A stretch of 64,000 bases of DNA. Source: Streptomyces lasiicapitis. Its GTDB lineage: Bacteria > Actinomycetota > Actinomycetes > Streptomycetales > Streptomycetaceae. The translations under genes and the position numbers were made by a program. The stretch is from assembly GCF_014646335.1 (NCBI RefSeq), contig NZ_BMNG01000009.1, positions 124,001 to 188,000 on the forward strand. Reading direction: 5' to 3'. This document shows, piece after piece, positions 59,285 through 64,000 of this stretch. Within the stretch, counting starts at the first letter, position 1. The number at the start of each line of letters is the position of its first letter. The notes beneath the pieces are model-generated. The model saw only the letters and a list, made by a program, of their open reading frames with translations, was not told the origin of the DNA and did no database searches.

Positions 59285-59306
59285 AAGGACCGGGGGAGAC
59301 AAGGAC

Positions 59307-59870
59307 ATGACGGTCACAGGAACTCCACCGCACCGCAGGCCCGCCGTCCCCGGCACCGCCGTGTCGCCCCTGTCCGAGCCGGGCTGCCGGTTCGTGTCGG
59401 AGCGGCTGCTCACGGCGGTACGGGAGGAGGTCACGCGGGCCGACACCAAGGCGTCGATCCTGCTGTCGGGCAGCGTGGCCCTGCCCGCCCTTGCCGCATC
59501 GGCCGCACAGGGACGCGTCGGCTCCGGACCGCTGGGCGTGGCCGGTGCGGTGCTGTGGCTGGCGGGGATCGTGATGCTCGCCATGGTGGTACTGCCGCGT
59601 ACGAAGCCGGACAGCGGGAACCGGCGCGCCGACGGGGGCCGGACGTCCGCCGCCGATCCCGGCCCGTCGGTGGCCGCCCTCCACCGCGGGGCCGGATCGG
59701 AGGAGGTGGCGGCGGCCGTGCTTGCCGCGGGGCGTGACCCCGGCCGCTGGGTCCTGGAACAGTCGTGCGCCCTCGGTACCATCCTGGCCATCAAGTACCG
59801 CTGGATGCGGTGGGCGGTGGGGTGCCTGGTGGCGGGCGGGGCGGCCGTGGCGGTGACCGCGCTGGGGTGA
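59307..59870 (+). CDS. PycTM/DUF5706-like membrane protein, candidate Pycsar effector
   Basis: 187-residue membrane protein with GGGGGAG 8 bases before ATG 59307. RLLTAVREEVTRADTKASILLSGSVALPAL near residues 33-62 has the ADTKA block typical of DUF5706/Pycsar transmembrane effectors, with TM1 following. TM2 is at ~74-95 (AGAVLWLAGIVMLAMVVLPRT), then a cytoplasmic loop with LEQSCALGTILAIKYRWMRWAVG near 150-170, and TM3 to the end. In Pycsar, cCMP or cUMP made by the cyclase activates PycTM to disrupt the membrane and stop phage growth. Membership is inferred from motif and topology. The cyclase is three genes upstream in the same direction. Confidence 0.75.
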   Translation: MTVTGTPPHRRPAVPGTAVSPLSEPGCRFVSERLLTAVREEVTRADTKASILLSGSVALPALAASAAQGRVGSGPLGVAGAVLWLAGIVMLAMVVLPRTKPDSGNRRADGGRTSAADPGPSVAALHRGAGSEEVAAAVLAAGRDPGRWVLEQSCALGTILAIKYRWMRWAVGCLVAGGAAVAVTALG

Positions 59871-59879
59871 GGGGGCAGG

Positions 59880-60581
59880 GTGCCGGTGAGCGGAGGGCCG
59901 CGGGCGTGGGTGGTCGGGGCGCTGACGGGGGTCGCCGCTTCGGTGGCGATGTGTGGGCTCGCCGTGGTCACGGTGGTGCTCGTGCCCGCGTGGTGGCCGC
60001 ACCCGGTGGTGGTCGTGGTGGCGGGGTTCGTGCTCTTCGCCGTCGGCTTCGCGCTGATCGCGGTGTGCTTCATCCACCTGAGCCCCTGGCACTTCGGCGT
60101 GGCCGCGATCGCCGAGGCCCTGCTGGCCGTCGGCCTGCTGGCGTTCCTCGACCAGGCGGTGCTCGATGTGTGGGGCGAGCCGGTGGACACCGTCGTCACG
60201 GAAGCCGTCCGGCACGAGCGGAACTCGCCGACGGGCAAGGTCACCGGAGCCTGGTGGGAGTGCTCCCTGGAGCGGCTCGACGGCACGGAACTCGAACGGA
60301 GCCTCAGGGAGTCGGAGTTCGCGCCGGTCGGCGACGCGTGCCCGGCCCATGCGAAGCCGGGGGACCGGCTCGTGGTCCACGCGGCGCCCGGAGGGTACGC
60401 GGCACCGCAGACGAACGCCCCGGTGGGCGGCGTGTGGCTGGTCGTCCCGCTGGCCGTCGCCGCCACGGCGGTGGCGGCGACGTTCACGGCTGTCGGGATG
60501 TCACGCGCGGGTGCGCCGGACGTGGGGCGGATCCTGCGTCTCGTACGGCGCCGGGCGGGCGTTCCGCCGCCCCGCACGTGA
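59880..60581 (+). CDS. Membrane protein of unknown function, last gene of the signalling cluster
   Basis: 233-residue integral membrane protein, 9 bases after the PycTM-like gene, GTG with GAGGGGGC upstream. Hydrophobic segments: ~12-33 (VGALTGVAASVAMCGLAVVTVV), ~40-60 (VVVVVAGFVLFAVGFALIAV), ~75-95 (VAAIAEALLAVGLLAFLDQAV) and ~180-205 (WLVVPLAVAATAVAATFTAVG). A loop of ~80 residues containing two Cys (WWECSLERL, GDACPAHAKPGD) lies between TM3 and TM4 and is probably extracytoplasmic. I recognise no family. Spacing suggests co-transcription with the effector. It could be an accessory or immunity-type partner. Confidence 0.72.
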   Translation: MPVSGGPRAWVVGALTGVAASVAMCGLAVVTVVLVPAWWPHPVVVVVAGFVLFAVGFALIAVCFIHLSPWHFGVAAIAEALLAVGLLAFLDQAVLDVWGEPVDTVVTEAVRHERNSPTGKVTGAWWECSLERLDGTELERSLRESEFAPVGDACPAHAKPGDRLVVHAAPGGYAAPQTNAPVGGVWLVVPLAVAATAVAATFTAVGMSRAGAPDVGRILRLVRRRAGVPPPRT

Positions 60582-60597
60582 GACGCGGTGCCCGCGC

Positions 60598-60828
60598 CTA
60601 CCGCCGTCCCCCCACGTTCCGCGGATGCTCCCGCGCCGACCGTTCGTTGCCGCGCCGGTAGTTGCCCGTCCAGCGGGCCATCACCAACTGGGCGTCGCCG
60701 GACGTGACTTCCTCCAGGAAGCGTTTGGCCCGCCCGTCGCGCAGTTGCGCCGCCTGCCGGCCGTGATGCCACACCACCACGGATCCGTCGCGCCGTTCCT
60801 CGTACGTGAACCCGTTGGCACCCGACAC
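60598..60828 (-). CDS. Small conserved actinobacterial protein, function unknown
   Basis: 76-residue basic protein, GTG at 60828. It contains FTYEERRDGSVVVWHHGRQAAQLRDGRAKRFLEEVTSGDAQLVMARWTGNYRRGNER, a pattern I associate with a short conserved protein family found across actinobacteria and annotated hypothetical. The GNYRRGNER end is the most characteristic part. No signal peptide or membrane segment. It converges on the membrane protein gene with 16 bases between stops and is separated from the TetR gene by 46 bases. Confidence 0.7.
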   Translation of the reverse strand: MSGANGFTYEERRDGSVVVWHHGRQAAQLRDGRAKRFLEEVTSGDAQLVMARWTGNYRRGNERSAREHPRNVGGRR

Positions 60829-60874
60829 CGTCCACCCCCTGTGCTGATCTGTTCGGACGCCTCATCGTGAGCGA

Positions 60875-61651
60875 TCAGCCGTCCGATGGCGATCCATTTA
60901 CCGGTGGAGCGGCTGCCGGGGCACCGGGGATCCGGTCGTGGACGTTCCTGATCAGGTTCAGCATCGCCAGGCGGAAGACCTCGGCCTGATGCTCGCCGAG
61001 GAACGAGGTGTGCCCGAACACCTCCAGGACGACGTGGCCGTGCATGTGCCCCCACGCGCTGAGGAGCAGTGACGTCGCGGGCGGCGGCAGCGTGCCCAGG
61101 CCGTCCAGCGGCAGGTTGTCCAGGAACGCGTGGAGCGACGGCGAGAGCGCGGGGGTGTCGGCTGCGGCCAGTTGTTCGTGCGTGAATCCTGCGAACATCT
61201 CGCGCTCGAAGATCGCGCTCATCCGGCGCACCGCCTGGGTGGTCGGGCCGTCGACGGGCGCCGCGTAGTACCGCAGCGGCGTGCCGTACAGAAGCTGGAA
61301 CCGCTCGGGGTGGGCGATGCCCCAGCGGCGGTAGCCCTCGGCCGCGACCACCAGGCCCGGCAGGTCCGGGTCGTCCGCGCCCGCCTCGACGGCGGCGCCC
61401 ACGGCGTCGGCCAGATCGTCGTACGCCTTGGTGACGAGCACCGTGACGAGGGCGTCCCGGCTCGGGAAGTAGTGGTACAGCGCCTGCACGGTCATGTCGA
61501 GGCTGCGGGCGACCGCGCGCAGGGACAGGGCCGCGGGGCCCTGCTCGGCGATCTGCGCCTCGGCGGCGTCCAGGATCTCCCGGGTGGCCGCGGCCCGGCG
61601 CCGCTCGCGCAAGGAGGGCCGGGCTGTGGTGCGTTCGTCCGTTGCCGTCAT
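60875..61651 (-). CDS. TetR-family transcriptional regulator
   Basis: 258-residue repressor starting at ATG 61651 (MTATDERTTARPSLRERRR). The helix-turn-helix spans residues ~22-66 (ILDAAEAQIAEQGPAALSLRAVARSLDMTVQALYHYFPSRDALV). The C-terminal domain (~85-235) has RWGIAHPERFQLLYGTPLRYYAAP near 110-135, the WHG-type (TetR_C_13) ligand domain. It diverges from an MMPL transporter gene 150 bases away, the usual arrangement when a TetR protein controls an efflux or lipid exporter. The ligand is unknown. Confidence 0.92.
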   Translation of the reverse strand: MTATDERTTARPSLRERRRAAATREILDAAEAQIAEQGPAALSLRAVARSLDMTVQALYHYFPSRDALVTVLVTKAYDDLADAVGAAVEAGADDPDLPGLVVAAEGYRRWGIAHPERFQLLYGTPLRYYAAPVDGPTTQAVRRMSAIFEREMFAGFTHEQLAAADTPALSPSLHAFLDNLPLDGLGTLPPPATSLLLSAWGHMHGHVVLEVFGHTSFLGEHQAEVFRLAMLNLIRNVHDRIPGAPAAAPPVNGSPSDG

Positions 61652-61751
61652 GCCCCGACCGTACGACGTCGGCCTTGGCGGCGTAAGAGGGCTTTATAGG
61701 GTGTGAGGAAAATCTAACACTGCCAAATCTTTCTCCCTCTCCATAACGTCG

Positions 61752-61782
61752 TCCTGCGGCGACGAACAGTGCGACCGCAGGA
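61752..61782. promoter_or_regulatory. Inverted repeat between the TetR regulator and the MMPL transporter
   Basis: TCCTGCGG (61752-61759) and CCGCAGGA (61775-61782) are perfect 8-base arms with a 15-base spacer, 19 bases before the GTG of the transporter. It could be the TetR operator or a 5' leader hairpin. AATCTAACACTGCCAAATC at 61711-61729 is a second, AT-rich candidate region. Confidence 0.4.
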
Positions 61783-61800
61783 ACGCAAAGGAGAGAGTGC

Positions 61801-64000
61801 GTGTTCGAACGCATAGCCGAGCTGGCGATTCGCCGGTCGAGGCTGGTACTCATCGTCGCCGCCGTGGTCGTGGTCCTCATGGGCGCCTTGGGCGCCGGTG
61901 CCTTCGGGAAGCTGCTGGGGGGCGGTTTCGACGACCCGTCCTCCCAGTCCTCGCGGGCCAGGGAGGTCATCGACGACAAGTTCGGCGGAGAGACGAACCT
62001 GGTGCTGCTGGTCCGCGCCCCCGAGGGCCGTATCGACGCCCCGGCGGCCAAGCGCAGCGGCCAGGCCCTGGTGTCCGACCTCAAGGGGGAGCGGGACCTC
62101 GCCAACGTGGTCTCGTACTGGGACACCGACAACCCCGACCTGCGCTCCAAGGACGGCCGCGAGGCCATCGTGCTCGCCCGCGTGAAGGGCAAGGACGCCG
62201 AGCTGCAGGAGAACGCCAAGGCCGTCATCGACGACTACGCCGGAACCTACGAGGACACGCTCACGGTCAAGGCCGGAGGCAGTGCCGGCGTGAGCAACGA
62301 GATGGGGCCGCAGACCACGGAGGACCTCATCCTGGCCGAGAGCATCGCCGTGCCGCTGATCCTGCTGCTGCTCCTGGTCGTCTTCGGCACCGTGGTCTCC
62401 GCGCTGCTGCCGCTCGCCATCGCGCTCGTCGCCATCGTCGGGGTGTTCGCACAGCTCTTCGTCGTCGGCAGCGTCACCGACGTCTCCATCTTCGCGATCA
62501 ACCTCACCACGGCGCTCGGGCTCGGCCTCGGCGTCGACTACGCCCTGCTGATGATCAGCCGGTTCCGGGAGCAGCTCGCGTCGGGGGCGAGCGTGGACGA
62601 CGCCGTCCGCACGACGATGAGCACCGCGGGCCGCACCGTCGCTTTCTCCGCCGCCACCGTGGCGGCGGCGCTCGCGGCGCTCATGGTGTTCCCGCAGTAC
62701 TTCCTCCGCTCGTTCGGCTACTCCGGTGTCGGCGTCGTCGTCATCGCGGCCCTCGCCACCCTGTTCGTGATGCCCGCGCTGCTCAACGTCCTGGGGCACC
62801 GGGTCAACAGCGGGCGGATGCCGTGGTCGAAGCCGGGGCGGCGCTCCGCGTCCGGCGTGCCCCTGTGGGGACGCCTCGCCCGCACCGTCATGCGGCGGCC
62901 CGCGCTCACCGCGCTGCCCGTGCTCGCGGTGCTGCTCCTCGCGGCGAGCCCGCTCCTCGGCATCACCTTCGGCACGCCGGACGAACGCGTCCTCCCCGAG
63001 AACGCCGAGAGCCGCCAGGTCTCGACGGCACTGCGGGAGAACTTCAAGGGCAACGACGCCGCGGCCCTGCACGTCGTCATCGACAAGGCCGTGGACAAGG
63101 CCCCGCTGGAGTCGTACGCGGCCGAACTCTCCGGGCTCGAAGGGGTCGTCCGCGTCGAGGCGAGCACCGGCGTCTACGCCGACGGACAGTCCAAGGCGAG
63201 CGGCCCCGGCAACCCCGCGCTCGGCCGCCCCGCCACCCAGCAGCTCAACGTGGTGAGCGACCTGACACCGAAGTCGGACGACGCCAAGAACCTGGTCGAG
63301 GAAGTCAGGACGGCCGCCCCGCCCTCCGGGACGAACCCGCTGGTGAGCGGAGTCGACGCCGAACTGGTCGACTCCAACGACTCCATCGCCGGCAAGCTCC
63401 CGCTCGCCATCGGCCTGATCGCCGTCAGCACCTTCATCCTGCTCTTCCTGTTCACCGGCAGCATCGTGCAGCCGCTGCGCGCGCTCGTCCTCAACCTGAT
63501 CAGCCTGGGGGCGACCATCGGCGTCATGACCTGGATCTTCCAGGACGGCAATCTCTCCGGCCTGCTCGGCTTCACCGCGCAGCCGATGGAGACGTCGATG
63601 ACCGTCCTGATGTTCTGCGTCGCCTTCGGCCTCTCGATGGACTACGAGGTGTTCGTCACCAGCCGCATCAAGGAACTCCACGAGCAGGGCGAGGACAACG
63701 AGTCCGCCGTGACCAACGGCCTCGGGCACACCGGACGCATCGTCAGCGCGGCGGCCGTCCTGCTCGCGGTGAGCTTCTTCGCCTTCGGCACGGCCAAGAT
63801 CAGCTTCCTGCAGCTGTTCGGCCTCGGCAGCGGCCTCGCCATCCTCATCGACGCCATCGCCGTACGCGGTGTCCTCGTGCCCGCCGCGATGCGCCTGCTC
63901 GGCCGCTCGGCCTGGTACGCGCCCGCCTTCCTGAAGAAGTTCCACGGACGGTTCGGGCTCAGCGAGGGCGGGCCCGCGCCCGTGGAGCCCGAGGCGGCGC
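61801..64000 (+). CDS. MMPL/RND-family transporter, truncated by the window end
   Basis: At least 733 residues; the frame is open to base 64000. GTG 61801 has AAGGAGAG 5 bases upstream. TM1 lies at ~17-37 (LVLIVAAVVVVLMGALGAGAF). A first extracytoplasmic porter domain (~40-180) is followed by a five-helix block (ILAESIAVPLILLLLLVVFGTVVSALLPLAIALVAIVGVF) including the MMPL/RND motif LTTALGLGLGVDYALLMISRFREQL near 235, with the proton-relay D-Y pair. A second porter domain (~365-520) and helix block (MLMFCVAFGLSMDYEVFVTSRIKE near 605) follow, again with D-Y. Twelve helices are expected. Members export lipids or drugs by proton motive force. The divergent TetR gene probably controls it. Confidence 0.93.
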   Translation, partial: MFERIAELAIRRSRLVLIVAAVVVVLMGALGAGAFGKLLGGGFDDPSSQSSRAREVIDDKFGGETNLVLLVRAPEGRIDAPAAKRSGQALVSDLKGERDLANVVSYWDTDNPDLRSKDGREAIVLARVKGKDAELQENAKAVIDDYAGTYEDTLTVKAGGSAGVSNEMGPQTTEDLILAESIAVPLILLLLLVVFGTVVSALLPLAIALVAIVGVFAQLFVVGSVTDVSIFAINLTTALGLGLGVDYALLMISRFREQLASGASVDDAVRTTMSTAGRTVAFSAATVAAALAALMVFPQYFLRSFGYSGVGVVVIAALATLFVMPALLNVLGHRVNSGRMPWSKPGRRSASGVPLWGRLARTVMRRPALTALPVLAVLLLAASPLLGITFGTPDERVLPENAESRQVSTALRENFKGNDAAALHVVIDKAVDKAPLESYAAELSGLEGVVRVEASTGVYADGQSKASGPGNPALGRPATQQLNVVSDLTPKSDDAKNLVEEVRTAAPPSGTNPLVSGVDAELVDSNDSIAGKLPLAIGLIAVSTFILLFLFTGSIVQPLRALVLNLISLGATIGVMTWIFQDGNLSGLLGFTAQPMETSMTVLMFCVAFGLSMDYEVFVTSRIKELHEQGEDNESAVTNGLGHTGRIVSAAAVLLAVSFFAFGTAKISFLQLFGLGSGLAILIDAIAVRGVLVPAAMRLLGRSAWYAPAFLKKFHGRFGLSEGGPAPVEPEAA

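Noticed and set aside
57245..60865. 1206-residue minus-strand open frame
   Set aside because: Covers the antisense of four real genes in the signalling cluster. Composition is Ser/Thr/Arg low-complexity with no motif.

Overview
The window is high-GC actinobacterial chromosome, almost certainly Streptomyces. Codon third positions are nearly all G or C, many starts are GTG with 4-base GTGA or ATGA overlaps, signal peptides are Tat-like and actinobacterial, and in-frame TTA codons are extremely rare. Roughly 55 protein genes are supported, along with one structured RNA, two cobalamin riboswitches and several terminators and operators.

Layout. 1-4.4 kb: end of an osmoprotectant (OpuC-type) ABC operon, a secreted serine hydrolase, and a CBS-domain OpuC-type ATPase on the opposite strand. 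4.4-7.3 kb: lactate oxidation operon lutABC (minus). 7.4-15.7 kb: prolyl-aminopeptidase-like hydrolase, a frameshifted PIG-L deacetylase, enoyl-CoA hydratase, a dienoyl-CoA-reductase-like SDR diverging from an XRE-cupin regulator, then a coupled quinone-oxidoreductase and two acyl-CoA dehydrogenases. 15.8-21.1 kb: five-gene Opp/Dpp/Nik-type ABC importer. 21.1-22.2 kb: dienelactone hydrolase and a tRNA-like RNA whose halves are in circularly permuted order. 22.2-29.6 kb: DeoR-controlled polyol/sugar cluster (MFS, two FGGY kinases, phosphatase, 2-hydroxyacid dehydrogenase). 29.7-40.4 kb: secreted and house-keeping proteins and the 3' remnant of a non-ribosomal peptide synthetase ending in a reductase domain.

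40.4-50.9 kb is a corrinoid uptake locus. Two cobalamin riboswitches face away from each other and control, on one side, a secreted transcobalamin-like protein. On the other side they control a sortase-type anchored double alpha/alpha-toroid protein, a second membrane-anchored protein sharing its N-terminal domain, and EcfT, fused EcfA-EcfA' and an S component. A cytoplasmic BtuF-like protein follows. A P450 and an FG-GAP secreted protein come next.

54.0-60.6 kb is the most novel region. A Crp/Fnr regulator is followed by a translationally coupled set: class III nucleotide cyclase, an 820-residue P-loop/helical-repeat protein, and an SPFH-like protein. A PycTM/DUF5706-like membrane protein and a further membrane protein follow. 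The layout resembles a Pycsar antiphage system elaborated with a STAND-like scaffold. The cyclase C-terminus and the P-loop protein N-terminus share a short VNGxNxIxDG motif like bacterial amyloid signalling motifs. The regulator and the cyclase each carry a TTA codon. The window ends with a TetR regulator diverging from an MMPL/RND transporter cut by the window edge.
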